Assembly (NCBI GenBank): GCA_902802945.1
Contig: CADCOC010000008.1
Span: forward strand, 1-54,280
DNA: 54,280 nucleotides
Source of the DNA: an uncultured bacterium
GTDB taxonomy: Bacteria; Verrucomicrobiota; Kiritimatiellia; RFP12; UBA1067
Direction of reading: 5' to 3'
Positions within the stretch are counted from its first letter, which is position 1. Each line of letters opens with the position of its first letter. The notes below the pieces were generated by a model, which worked only from the letters and a program-made list of their open reading frames with translations, did not search any database and was not told where the DNA came from. This document shows, in pieces, positions 17,054 through 26,135 of the stretch. The position numbers and the translations under genes were made by a program.

Positions 17054-18136
17054 GTGTTCACCCGCGCGCAAACCCGTTCTCTCAAAATCGGCGACCTTCC
17101 GCTCGGCGGCGGGGCGCCGGTTTCGGTGCAGACCATGGCGAACGTCGACCCGCACGACGTGGCCGCCCTCGCCGCGCAGGTCGCCAGCTGCGCGGAACGC
17201 GGTGCTGATGTAGTGCGCCTCACGGTGCCGGATATCGAGGCCGCGCGCGTCCTCGGCGAGGTGCGAAAGTCGTCTCCCGTGCCGCTCGTTGCGGACATCC
17301 ATTTCGACTATCGGTGCGCGCTTGCGTCCATTGAGGCGGGGGCTGACGCCCTGCGTCTCAACCCCGGCAACATCGGCGGGGCGGATAAGGTGCGCGCCGT
17401 GGCGCGTGCGGCGAAGGCGAAAGGCGTGCCGATCCGCGTAGGCGTGAACGGCGGATCGCTGGAGAAGGACCTCCTTGAAAAGCATGGCGGCGCCACGCCC
17501 GAAGCGCTCGTGGAGTCCGCCCTCCGGCACGTGAAGCTGTTGGAGGACGAAGGTTTCCGTGACATTGCGATTTCGGTGAAGGCAAGTGACGTGGCACGCA
17601 CGCTCGCGGCGTATCGTCTGCTTGCGACGCGTACGGACTGTCCGCTCCACCTCGGCGTGACGGAGGCGGGCACGTTCATTCCGGGCACTGTGCGTTCGAG
17701 CGTGGCACTGGGCATTCTTCTTTCGGAGGGTATTGGCGATACGATCCGCGTGTCGCTCACGGACGTGCCGGAGCGCGAGGTGACGGTGGGGCTTGAGATT
17801 TTGCGTTCTTTGGGCCTGCGCGCGCCGGGGCCTTCGGTGACGAGTTGTCCCACATGTGGGCGCACGCGCGTGGACGTGTGCCGTGTAGCCGAGGAGGTCG
17901 AGGCTGCACTGGAACGGTATCAGAGAGAGCATGCGAACGTGAAATTACCGCATGTGGCCGTGATGGGCTGTGTCGTGAACGGACCCGGTGAGGCTAAAAA
18001 CGCCGACATCGCGCTCTGTGGCGGTGTCGGCGAATTCCTCCTTTACGTACACGGAAAGCCCGTTCGCAAGGTGCCTTCCTCAGAGGCCGTTGCGGCCGTT
18101 CTGGGGGATGTTGAAAAAAGGAACTTTGAACTTTAG
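17054..18136 (+). CDS. ispG: 4-hydroxy-3-methylbut-2-enyl diphosphate synthase (GcpE)
   Basis: 360 aa from GTG 17054. It converts MEcPP to HMBPP with a [4Fe-4S] cluster, the penultimate MEP-pathway step. The N-terminal TIM barrel is recognised by VSVQTMANVD, VADIHFDYRCAL and ALRLNPGNIG. The C-terminal cluster domain has SCPTCGRTRVD and AVMGCVVNGPGEA, supplying the three Cys ligands. Short bacterial form, without the plant-type insert domain. It is the third gene of dxr-rseP-ispG; with dxr it places two isoprenoid enzymes in one operon. Confidence 0.95.
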   Translation: MFTRAQTRSLKIGDLPLGGGAPVSVQTMANVDPHDVAALAAQVASCAERGADVVRLTVPDIEAARVLGEVRKSSPVPLVADIHFDYRCALASIEAGADALRLNPGNIGGADKVRAVARAAKAKGVPIRVGVNGGSLEKDLLEKHGGATPEALVESALRHVKLLEDEGFRDIAISVKASDVARTLAAYRLLATRTDCPLHLGVTEAGTFIPGTVRSSVALGILLSEGIGDTIRVSLTDVPEREVTVGLEILRSLGLRAPGPSVTSCPTCGRTRVDVCRVAEEVEAALERYQREHANVKLPHVAVMGCVVNGPGEAKNADIALCGGVGEFLLYVHGKPVRKVPSSEAVAAVLGDVEKRNFEL

Positions 18137-18140
18137 CTCC

Positions 18141-18169
18141 TTGCGAGGGATAAAATAATATGGTATCAT
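18141..18169 (+). promoter_or_regulatory. Promoter of the VWA-kinase-AAA signalling operon
   Basis: TTGCGA (18141-18146), 17-nt spacer, TG-G-TATCAT (hexamer 18164-18169). It starts 4 nt after the ispG stop. The ~66-nt leader ends with AAGGA just before ATG 18236. No other comparably good promoter is visible up to 37351, so it may drive the whole 19-kb cluster. Confidence 0.65.
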
Positions 18170-18235
18170 GTTGATGTTTGCTGACGGAGCTGGCGTTTTG
18201 TCGGGTCGTATGCGAATGGGATTGGATTTCAAGGA

Positions 18236-18862
18236 ATGGCGACACGGAAATTAGCGGTGGATCGTATCAAAGAGCGTACCAAGGTGCTTGGCCCTGGCAC
18301 GCGTTTTGCCGTTTGGTTTCATGGTTGTCCGCGCAAATGTCCGGGATGCGTCGCATTGGAGATGAACGAATCCGCCGAGTACGGCAGCTTCACGCCTGAA
18401 GAGCTTTCGGCCCGCGTGTTGGCGGTCCCAGATGTGGAAGGGGTCACGATTTCTGGAGGGGAGCCTTTCGCGCAAGATCTCGAATCGATGGGCTCGTTCC
18501 TTTCCGCCGTGCACGACGCCGACTTGAGCGTGATGGCGTATACGGGTTATCTGCGGGAAGAACTTGAGAGTGATGCCGGCAAGCGCGCGCTTCTTCGGTT
18601 TGTCGACATCCTCGTAGACGGTCCTTACGTCGAAAGCGAGGATCACGGGGAGCTCTGGCGTGGCTCGGCGAATCAGCGGATACACTGCCTTACGGACCGT
18701 TATGCATGTCTTGCGGAAGCAGTGGAAGGGAAGAAGGGGAGGCCGCTTGAGTTCGAATTCGGAGAGGGGTTGAACTTCTCCTTCACGGGCATTCCGCCTG
18801 CCGGTTTTCGTGACCGGCTGGCCGAGCGATTGGGACAAAAAGGCCTAGAGGTGAAATGGTGA
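18236..18862 (+). CDS. Stand-alone radical SAM protein, NrdG-like activase type
   Basis: 208 aa. HGCPRKCPGC near residue 30 is a C-x3-C-x2-C cluster motif followed by the SAM-binding TISGGEPFAQ near 79. Size and layout match the 4Fe-4S single-cluster (NrdG-like) family of glycyl-radical activases, but no NrdD or other glycyl radical enzyme is nearby. It is first in the accessory operon, 20 nt before the coiled-coil gene, so its target is probably encoded in the operon or is a general cell component. A role in modifying one of the VWA or SUMF1-like proteins is possible but unproven. Confidence 0.75.
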   Translation: MATRKLAVDRIKERTKVLGPGTRFAVWFHGCPRKCPGCVALEMNESAEYGSFTPEELSARVLAVPDVEGVTISGGEPFAQDLESMGSFLSAVHDADLSVMAYTGYLREELESDAGKRALLRFVDILVDGPYVESEDHGELWRGSANQRIHCLTDRYACLAEAVEGKKGRPLEFEFGEGLNFSFTGIPPAGFRDRLAERLGQKGLEVKW

Positions 18863-18881
18863 AAGAAGAAAGGAACGGAAT

Positions 18882-20381
18882 ATGAGTGGAGTCAAGGGTG
18901 CAACGGTAAGAAACAACCTGAACAAGGTGGTGCGCACCGTAAATGCGGGAGTCGCAGAATGCGAGCGGGCTGCGGCGGAGGCGGGCGAGGTCGGCCGATC
19001 CGAGTGTACGCGCCATGAGACGAGCGCGAGGAACGTCCATGACGGGGTGAGGCGCACCCTGCCGGCCGAGCTGAAGGAATTCCTGCGTGGGGAGACCGGG
19101 CAATGGGAGGCGCTGCTTCGCCGCCATGACGAGTGCTTCGCGGCGGCGAACGGGCTGGTGGGGTCGGCGAACGAGAGGGAGAGGGAGTTCCAGTCCCGCA
19201 AACGGGCGTGCGATGCGCGGCTTGCGCAGATCGGCGGCGCCGTGAGGCGCATTCAGGCCACCCTGCAGGGCAAAGACTGGTACTGCGATGCCGAGAACGC
19301 GGAGGCAAAGGACCTGAGGCGTCAGGCGGAGCAGGTGCTTTCCGAGATGCGCCGCAACGTGTCCCTCGGACGCCAGGCGCAGGACCTTCGGCGCCAGAGC
19401 GTTTCTCGTTTTTCCGAGTCCGAGAGCCTGGCCCGCGACGCCGAGCGCGAATACGACCGGCTGGTGAACCTCGCGGGCGAGCGTCAGGAGCGGCAGCGCA
19501 TCAAGGAGGAGAACGAGCGTAAGGCCAAGAACCTTGAGAGCGACATCTCCTCCCTGCGGGGGCAAATCGAGTCGAAGAACTACGCGAAGTTCGGCGGCGA
19601 CGTCTACACGAGCGCCGTGCGGCGCGAGATGGAGGACGTGCTTCGGCTCATTGGCAACGGGGCGTACGAGAAGGCCCTGCCGCGGGCTGAGGCGCTCAAG
19701 GGCGTCCTGGGCTCGGCGGCCGCGCAGATCGACGCGGCGCAGCGCGCGTGGGAGACGGAGAGACTGGCGGCTGAGCGCACGTTGGCAGACGCGCGCGAGG
19801 AGGTCGGCAAGCTGAACCGTGACGATCTCGTGGCCTTTTCGGGGGTCCCCGCCGATGAGATCAACGGCTGTTACGGCAGCATCGACGCAGCCGCGCGGGA
19901 GATGGCGGCAGAGCGTTTCGCGGACGCGAGCGCGCATGCGTCAGCCGCAGTGGGGAGGTTGCGCGAGATCGGCGAGCGCGCGGCGGAGAACCGCAAGCTT
20001 TCCGAGCAGCGAGAGGAAATGGCACAGGCAATCATGCAGGCGCTCTACGACGCCAAGTACGATACGCCGAGCTACTACATGCAGGACGAGGCCGACAATC
20101 TCTCCGACCTCTGCGTCGTCGCCGCCGCGCCGGGGGGCGTCGGCGACATGCGCATGAGAATCGGCATCTCCGGCGAAACCAAGTTCGAAGTGGGGAACAT
20201 CCCCGAGGGTTCCGAGCAGCTCTGCATCGACCAGATACGCGACCTACAGAAGAGGCTCGCCGAGTCTGACGTCAGATTCGACATGACGGACTGGGGCCGC
20301 GCCGAGAACCAGAACAAGGTCCATCTCGACGTGCGCCAGAAGCAGACGACCGTCCAGCAAACCGTTCAGCGGCAGGGGTGA
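18882..20381 (+). CDS. Large coiled-coil protein of the signalling operon
   Basis: 499 aa, almost entirely charged and helical with long heptad stretches (for example residues 60-230, rich in Ala/Glu/Arg). No signal peptide or membrane segment. The last ~80 residues (MRMRIGISGETKFEVGNIPEGSEQLCI ... VHLDVRQKQ) look like a small mixed alpha/beta domain. It does not match a family I know. Its stop is 2 nt from the start of the double-AAA gene, so the two are probably made together; a scaffold or substrate for the AAA+ protein is a reasonable inference. Confidence 0.7.
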   Translation: MSGVKGATVRNNLNKVVRTVNAGVAECERAAAEAGEVGRSECTRHETSARNVHDGVRRTLPAELKEFLRGETGQWEALLRRHDECFAAANGLVGSANEREREFQSRKRACDARLAQIGGAVRRIQATLQGKDWYCDAENAEAKDLRRQAEQVLSEMRRNVSLGRQAQDLRRQSVSRFSESESLARDAEREYDRLVNLAGERQERQRIKEENERKAKNLESDISSLRGQIESKNYAKFGGDVYTSAVRREMEDVLRLIGNGAYEKALPRAEALKGVLGSAAAQIDAAQRAWETERLAAERTLADAREEVGKLNRDDLVAFSGVPADEINGCYGSIDAAAREMAAERFADASAHASAAVGRLREIGERAAENRKLSEQREEMAQAIMQALYDAKYDTPSYYMQDEADNLSDLCVVAAAPGGVGDMRMRIGISGETKFEVGNIPEGSEQLCIDQIRDLQKRLAESDVRFDMTDWGRAENQNKVHLDVRQKQTTVQQTVQRQG

Positions 20382-20383
20382 TA

Positions 20384-22954
20384 ATGGGAGCGTTCTTCAA
20401 CAAAAGGATTGAAGGTCCGTTTGCGGACACATTCAAGGGCTACAACCAGTTTCTCGTTTCTGGCGGTGTAGACGATCTGTTTCTCATGGAGTCTGGAGGT
20501 GTCCCTCGTCTCTGCAAAATCGCCGAGGCGTATCGGCAATTCGGCCGCAAGGCGAACTACGACCTTGTAATAACCGTCAAAAGCGATCTGACGCTTGATT
20601 TCCCGAGCGAGGACATGCGAGCGCTCTATGAGCAATTGGCCAGCGGGAAAAGCGACAGATTGGTAGACCTGGCGCATGCCAGGAAGGCGAAACAGTTCGT
20701 GCCGAAGGGCAGAACGCCGGAAACGCCCCCTGCCAACAATGCCGCAGCTCCGGATCGGCAACGGCAAAACGGAGAAGCCGAGCAACGGGGACGGAAGTTG
20801 GAGGAAGTCAAAGGCCAGGTTGAGGGAAAGGACACTCTAAACGAATTGAGCCGCATCCGTCGTGTCCTTGAGAGCGGCCGCAAAGTTCTCGTGGTATTTC
20901 CAGAGGCGGACAAACTGGTTCCATTGGCAGATGCCGACGGAACTGTGATCAAGCGCCTTGAGATGGTTACGCGCGGATGGCGCGACATCATCCAGCACGC
21001 CCACCCGGACAGCCGGACGGTTCTCATCGTGAACCCCCACAGGCTCAAGGACTTCCACAACCTCGAACACCAGATATCCTGCTATGACCACAATCTCCGC
21101 GAGATAACCATAGAACAGCCGCCGATCGACGAGATGCGGCGTTGGTTGCAGATGTACCAGCTCCTGAATGCGATTGGCGGAACTCCACGGGAGGCCGAGC
21201 GCGTGATCCTGACGGGAAAGGCCAATGCCGGCGGGAACCTTCAGAATTTCGTGAGCTGGGTGCAGGGGTTCTACTTGAAGAACCCAAAGCAAAAGACATG
21301 GCGAGCCCTCCTTGACTCGGAGAGCCTCGACGCGGTTGAATCCAAAGACGAACTCCTTGAGGAACTGGATCGGATGATTGGCCTTAAGGAAGTAAAGGAA
21401 GAGATTCACAAAATCGTAGCCGATGCCGAGAGGGACAGCATGGCGGCGGCGAGGAACGCCTACCACATGTTCTTCCTTGGAAACCCGGGGTCAGGAAAGA
21501 CCGTCGTCGCTAACATCGTTGCGAAGCTCTTCTGGGCGATGGAGCTTCGGACGAACCGCAAGGTTGTGGAGGCGACGATTCAGGACATCGTCAGCCAGTA
21601 CAACGAAGGCGACACCCTGCAGAAGATGAAGGACAAGGTCAAGGAAGCGATGGGCGGCGTCCTTTTCATTGACGAGGCATACCTATTTGCCGAAAGCGAA
21701 TGGGGCCGCAAGGCATTCCAGACGCTGTTGACCGAGATGGAGAACAACCGCAAAAACCTGACGGTGATCCTGGCCGGTTACGAGGAGCGCCTTCAGGCGC
21801 TCAAGGACGTCAATCCCGGCATTGACAGCCGCATCCCGATCAAACTGCACTTCGCCGATTACTCAAAAGAGGAGAAACTGGCCATCTTCAAGCTGCACCT
21901 TGAAAAGGAAAACCGCAATCGCGCCGTCAAGCTCTCCTTGGGGGATGGCACCGAAGAGAAGCTTCTTCGCGTGTTGGATGGATGCGAGGGGAACGGACGC
22001 GGCGTGCGCAATGTGCTTGAAAGGACGCTAAAGGACATCGGGGATGCAGAGGTAATCCTGCCAGAACACATTACAGATCCCCATCAAATCCATCCGGACA
22101 AGGCAGATGAAGTATTGAAGGCGATCGACCGCGACTTCATCGGCATGCAGCCGCTGAAAGACAGGCTTCGCGCCTATTTTAGGCGCGTGGAGTACACGAT
22201 TGAACGGACTCGCAGGCTTGGTCTCACGAAGCGTTCTGGCGTTTCCTACCGCATCCGCTTCACCGGGCCGCCCGGCACGGGCAAGACGTCGATTGCGCGA
22301 TACATGGGCAAATTTTTCCATGCGATGGGCATTACCGAAACAGACCAGTTCGTCGAGTGCGGGGCTACGAGCCTCAAGGGCGCCTACATAGGCCATGCCC
22401 AGAAGGCTGTGAACAACCTCTTCCACGACAACCGAGGCAAGGTGATTTTCATCGATGAAATCTACTCGCTCTACAATCCCGAGGCGCATCAGGACGATTC
22501 CTTCTCTCGCGAGGTGATCGATACGCTGGTGCGCTGCCTCACTGCGGTGGAGTACCAGAACACGGTAGTAATCGTAGCGGGTTACAAGGATCGCGTGGAC
22601 AGGTTCATGGAGGCGAACCCAGGGTTGGCGAGCCGCATCCCCGAAGAAATCGAGTTCGTGAACTACACGGCCGATGATTGCGTAGCAATATTTCGAGCGG
22701 CGGCAAGGTCAAACTCCTATGTCGTAGAGGACGCATGCGACGACAAGCTCAAGGCGTATTTCAACATGTTGCTGCGGCAGAAGGATTTCGGCAACGCGAG
22801 GGACGTGAAGGCGTTTCTTGGTGCGGTGGAGAGCCGTCTTATAGATCGCCTTGTCGGCATTGATGCTGAAAAGCGCACTGATGACGACTATCGTAGCATT
22901 ACCCCGGAGGACATTCCGGACATAAAAACATTGGTAAAGGATGATGACAAATGA
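20384..22954 (+). CDS. Double CbbX/SpoVK-type AAA+ ATPase
   Basis: 856 aa. A ~330-residue N-terminal region, itself P-loop-like but without a clear Walker A (VLVVFPEADKLVPL, TVLIVNP), is followed by two AAA+ modules of the SpoVK/CbbX class. Module 1 has Walker A GNPGSGKT at residue ~366 and Walker B GVLFIDEAYLF; module 2 has GPPGTGKT at ~628 and KVIFIDEIYSLYN. Sensor/arginine-finger segments (PGIDSRIP and PGLASRIP) follow each. CbbX-type proteins remodel protein complexes. The start is ATG 20384, with AGGGG upstream; a GTG 6 nt earlier is also possible. It overlaps the next gene by 4 nt. Confidence 0.88.
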   Translation: MGAFFNKRIEGPFADTFKGYNQFLVSGGVDDLFLMESGGVPRLCKIAEAYRQFGRKANYDLVITVKSDLTLDFPSEDMRALYEQLASGKSDRLVDLAHARKAKQFVPKGRTPETPPANNAAAPDRQRQNGEAEQRGRKLEEVKGQVEGKDTLNELSRIRRVLESGRKVLVVFPEADKLVPLADADGTVIKRLEMVTRGWRDIIQHAHPDSRTVLIVNPHRLKDFHNLEHQISCYDHNLREITIEQPPIDEMRRWLQMYQLLNAIGGTPREAERVILTGKANAGGNLQNFVSWVQGFYLKNPKQKTWRALLDSESLDAVESKDELLEELDRMIGLKEVKEEIHKIVADAERDSMAAARNAYHMFFLGNPGSGKTVVANIVAKLFWAMELRTNRKVVEATIQDIVSQYNEGDTLQKMKDKVKEAMGGVLFIDEAYLFAESEWGRKAFQTLLTEMENNRKNLTVILAGYEERLQALKDVNPGIDSRIPIKLHFADYSKEEKLAIFKLHLEKENRNRAVKLSLGDGTEEKLLRVLDGCEGNGRGVRNVLERTLKDIGDAEVILPEHITDPHQIHPDKADEVLKAIDRDFIGMQPLKDRLRAYFRRVEYTIERTRRLGLTKRSGVSYRIRFTGPPGTGKTSIARYMGKFFHAMGITETDQFVECGATSLKGAYIGHAQKAVNNLFHDNRGKVIFIDEIYSLYNPEAHQDDSFSREVIDTLVRCLTAVEYQNTVVIVAGYKDRVDRFMEANPGLASRIPEEIEFVNYTADDCVAIFRAAARSNSYVVEDACDDKLKAYFNMLLRQKDFGNARDVKAFLGAVESRLIDRLVGIDAEKRTDDDYRSITPEDIPDIKTLVKDDDK

Positions 22955-24537
22955 GCGAGATCGGTAACACTGGGGATGTGTCGTTCAAGGCGATTGACGC
23001 GCTTATTGAGCGCACGCGTAGCCTTGAGGTCGCTGGAGACGAGGACAGCCATAAGCGCGTGGCGGCGACTGTGGCAAGACTTCGCCGTTCGGACGAGCTC
23101 ATCGAAGCCCAGGGCAACAACCTCATGCAGATCACCCCGCTGCTTCGCGGCAGGGACGATTTTTCGAGAGAGCCAGAGCTTCAGTTCGTGAAAGGCATCC
23201 TCCCTGCAGAAGGCGTAGACAGCGGGAAAAATGCGCTAATGGCTTTCGCGGAAGAGCTCGAGCGTGTTCGCGTAGGGCAGGGAGGGGAAGTCGAGCCGGA
23301 ACCAGACATGGAAGGGCTTGGGTTCAATGAAATCGATCGCGTCATCGCGGCGCGCGATCGTCTGACCGACGAGTACAGCCTGCTTATCACGGCCATCTCA
23401 CGTAAGCTCATAGGCAAGGCGGAATTCACGAAAATCCTGGACCTCGACGAAAAGTCGTCCCTTGGCGACATCATCGCCCGGGCGGTTCAGCCGCCGATTC
23501 CACCGGCGCCAGAACCGGTTCCGCCGCCGCCAGAGCCGCCAACCGGCTTAAAAAATCAACAGAAATCAACCGGGGTTGATTCATCCGGGTTGCCCCCTGA
23601 GCCCCAGCCAGTCGCACCGCCACGGGGAAAACCGGAGGGGAGTTCTCTCGAACAAAAGCCCCAGGATCATTCCTCCGAGCCGCAGACGGAGTCGGGAGGG
23701 CAGGCTAATTCCCTGCGGGACGACCAAGTGCATGCCGTGCCAGAAAGTGTCGCCAGTCAAGGCAAACAGGCGGATGTCGTGTTTGTGATTGATGCAAGCG
23801 GTTCCATGCGCGAATGCTTTGACCAACTCCGTGCGCACCTGCGCACTTTCGTGGAGCCGTTCCGCGAAGAAGGCTTTGACTCCCTTCGCCTAGGGTTGTT
23901 CGCCTATAGCGCGAACATTGACTACACAACCAATGTCTGCATCTACCGCAATCTTGTCATTGGCGGATCCGGGGCATCCGCCATGAGGGCGTTGTACGGT
24001 GCAGAACCGCCGGACGCGGGTCTGTTTTTCACGAGATCGGGTGGAGGGGCCGTGGACGTGGAGACATTCTGCCGTAGGCTCAATGACATCCGCTGCAAGG
24101 GGGACGAGGACACTCCGTTCGCTCTTGATTGCGCTGCGGACTTTCCGTTTGGTCCGCTCCGTTCTACGCGTCGCGTCATCGTCCTCTTTACTGACGAGAA
24201 ACTTGAAGACGGAGTCCTCAAGCAGGCCTCGATAGGCGAGAACATGTCTTTGTTCGACAAGGTGATGAAAAAACTCGTCAAGCGCCACATAACGCTTTAC
24301 GCCTTTGCGCCTCAGAGTCCGGTCACCGTGGCGATGTCGGATTATTCTCGTGTGTTTTTTGCCGAGGTCCCGGAGTTCCGCCCAGGAAACACGGATGTGT
24401 GGACGAACCTAGATTTTGAGCGTGTGCTTCAAATGATGGGCAAGAAAATCTCGTCGTCCTTGACGGGCGGGGAAGAGGATTCGTCGGATAGAGCCGTGTT
24501 CGGCCAGGACAAATGGACAGACGATCGTTGGGAGTGA
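22951..24537 (+). CDS. VWA-domain (TerY-like) protein with helical N-terminus and Pro-rich linker
   Basis: 528 aa. Residues 1-175 are helical; ~175-265 form a Pro/Gln/Ser-rich linker (PPIPPAPEPVPPPPEPP). The von Willebrand A domain spans ~270-480 with an intact MIDAS start DASGSM at 281 and the later TRRVIVLFTDEKL strand. It ends AVFGQDKWTDDRWE; the GQDKW tail recurs in the two VWA paralogues downstream. ATG 22951 overlaps the AAA+ stop (ATGA), implying coupling of VWA and AAA+, a pairing familiar from MoxR/VWA chaperone systems. Cytoplasmic, no signal peptide. Confidence 0.85.
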   Translation: MSEIGNTGDVSFKAIDALIERTRSLEVAGDEDSHKRVAATVARLRRSDELIEAQGNNLMQITPLLRGRDDFSREPELQFVKGILPAEGVDSGKNALMAFAEELERVRVGQGGEVEPEPDMEGLGFNEIDRVIAARDRLTDEYSLLITAISRKLIGKAEFTKILDLDEKSSLGDIIARAVQPPIPPAPEPVPPPPEPPTGLKNQQKSTGVDSSGLPPEPQPVAPPRGKPEGSSLEQKPQDHSSEPQTESGGQANSLRDDQVHAVPESVASQGKQADVVFVIDASGSMRECFDQLRAHLRTFVEPFREEGFDSLRLGLFAYSANIDYTTNVCIYRNLVIGGSGASAMRALYGAEPPDAGLFFTRSGGGAVDVETFCRRLNDIRCKGDEDTPFALDCAADFPFGPLRSTRRVIVLFTDEKLEDGVLKQASIGENMSLFDKVMKKLVKRHITLYAFAPQSPVTVAMSDYSRVFFAEVPEFRPGNTDVWTNLDFERVLQMMGKKISSSLTGGEEDSSDRAVFGQDKWTDDRWE

Positions 24538-24568
24538 GAGTTCGGAAGGCGATTGGCAACTTAAGGCG

Positions 24569-25033
24569 ATGCACATGAGAAATGCAGATATTGTCTTTGT
24601 GATTGATGCGAGTTCCGGCATGCGGCCGATCTTCGATAGTCTCAAGGAGCATTTGCGGGAATTGCTCCAGCCGTTCCGAGATGAGGGGGATTATTGGTCT
24701 CTGCGGCTCGCACTTCTCGAGCGAGTAATGGAAAAGATTGTTAAGCACCATATCGCCCTCTATCTTTTTGCTCCTAATAGTGCCGCGACCGATATGATAT
24801 CAGATTTCGCGTGCACTCGGGTGATTACTCCAGATCAAGTCGACGGTGTGGAATCTGACTACGGGTTGAATCGATTCTTCAAAAGGGTCAATTGTTGGGA
24901 AATTGCGCATCGTATCAGTTGTTATGAGGATGCTTGGACGCCTTGGGATCTGGATGAGTGGGAGCGGAAACAAGGCGCCTACGAGAAGGCTATTTTGGGC
25001 CAGGACAAATGGACGGATGATTGTTGGGCGTAG
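24569..25033 (+). pseudogene. VWA paralogue with internal deletion and damaged MIDAS
   Basis: 154 aa if translated. The start (ADIVFVIDASSGM) and end (LGQDKWTDDCWA) align with the VWA proteins on either side, but about 100 residues are missing in frame between SLRLAL and LERVMEKIVKHHIALY. MIDAS DxSxS has become DASSG. Base composition is more AT-rich than in its neighbours. It could still be a small expressed protein, but a decaying duplicate is more likely. Confidence 0.65.
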
Positions 25034-25081
25034 ATTTCCTCAGGAATTTACTGAGAGTAACAAAAGAAAGGGAAAACGAAA

Positions 25082-25207
25082 ATGGCAGAAGAAAAAAGAG
25101 CAGATGCGCTATTCGCGATCAATGCCAGCGACAGCATGAAACCGAGCTGCGACAAACTGCGCAGCAGCTTGAAGAGATTCATCCAGCCGTTTCGCGAGGA
25201 GGTGTAG
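25082..25207 (+). pseudogene. N-terminal fragment of a VWA gene
   Basis: 41 codons beginning MAEEKRADALFAINASDSMK and ending at FIQPFREEV, closely matching the first ~42 residues of the VWA-TerD protein at 26136 (also starting MAEE.KRAD). The first MIDAS Asp is now Asn. It stops 2 nt before the kinase start at 25210, so it looks like a VWA-kinase module that lost almost all of its VWA gene. Its ribosome-binding region may still help translate the kinase. Confidence 0.7.
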
Positions 25208-25209
25208 TC

Positions 25210-26103
25210 ATGGCTACCCTTTTTGAGAAAGGCCAATTCGTCGAGGGGTCCTTTCAGGGGCGTCCCTACAGTTTCCTGACCTTGAGCGATGCAGAGGAGG
25301 GGGCCGGTTCGGTCTATGGATTAGCCATGGATCTCATCGCGAAGCGAAAAGTGTTTTTGAAGAAGTTCGTGGATCCGAGTCCTCGCGCCGAATGGTTCGC
25401 GCCGTTCGTCGAGTACCATCGCAAACTCCGGGATCGGATCAATGCTTCCGGCGCGGCGAAACAGCTGATTGTCAATATGGACTTCTTCCTGAACGAGAAC
25501 GACCGCAACCGATTCTGGCAGGTCATTGAATATGTGGACAACAGCCGGAACCTGAAGAGCTTCCTCGTGTCCGGCGGTACTACATGGGAACAACGAGTTA
25601 AGATCGCGAAAATTCTTATGTTGGCAGTGAAGGCTTTGCATGAGGAAGTCCGGTTGGTTCACTCGGACCTGAAACCGCGCAATATACTATTGATTCCCGA
25701 CAAGGATGATTTTCGCCTCAAATTAATCGAGTTCGAGCGCCCTGTATTCCTCGACGGCGAGGATCCTCCGTGGGCGGCAACAGAAGGATATTTCGGTACA
25801 CCTGGTTATTTTTCGCCCGAGCATGTCAGGCATCAGCGCCCGACGGACAAATCGGATGTGTTCACGGCCGGCATCATCCTTTACCAGCTTCTGTGCGACC
25901 TGAGAGACAAGAATGGGCATCCTTTCGCGTACGAGACGATTTCCTCCGACTATAACGGGAATGCAGTGCCGGAGCCAAAGCCTTGGGGGAGTTTTGGGAG
26001 TACGGAAAAGGATGTGGCAGTTGCGCATATTCTGCGATTGATGCTTGATCCCGATCCTTCAAAACGTCCATCCGCATCTGAAGTCCACATGGTATTGTCG
26101 TAA
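25210..26103 (+). CDS. Ser/Thr kinase-like protein with altered DFG motif (probable pseudokinase)
   Basis: 297 aa. Eukaryotic-type kinase fold: VFLKKF as the probable ATP-lysine strand, a catalytic loop HSDLKPRN with Asp at 153 (HRD variant), GTPGYFSPEH as activation/APE segment and KSDVFTAGIILYQLL as helix F. The magnesium-binding DFG Asp is replaced by Glu (EFE, residue 174), while the paralogue at 27514 has DFD. Catalysis is therefore doubtful. The two kinases are similar along most of their length, so this is a duplicate. It lacks the C-terminal VWA of the paralogue and overlaps no neighbour. Confidence 0.8.
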   Translation: MATLFEKGQFVEGSFQGRPYSFLTLSDAEEGAGSVYGLAMDLIAKRKVFLKKFVDPSPRAEWFAPFVEYHRKLRDRINASGAAKQLIVNMDFFLNENDRNRFWQVIEYVDNSRNLKSFLVSGGTTWEQRVKIAKILMLAVKALHEEVRLVHSDLKPRNILLIPDKDDFRLKLIEFERPVFLDGEDPPWAATEGYFGTPGYFSPEHVRHQRPTDKSDVFTAGIILYQLLCDLRDKNGHPFAYETISSDYNGNAVPEPKPWGSFGSTEKDVAVAHILRLMLDPDPSKRPSASEVHMVLS

Positions 26104-26135
26104 TTAATTAGAGTTTAAAGAAAGGAAAAAAGAAG

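Noticed and set aside
20378..20383. GTG 20378 as start of the double-AAA gene
   Set aside because: It gives a tidy GTGA overlap, but the AGGGG ribosome-binding site is correctly placed for ATG 20384 and would overlap the GTG itself.
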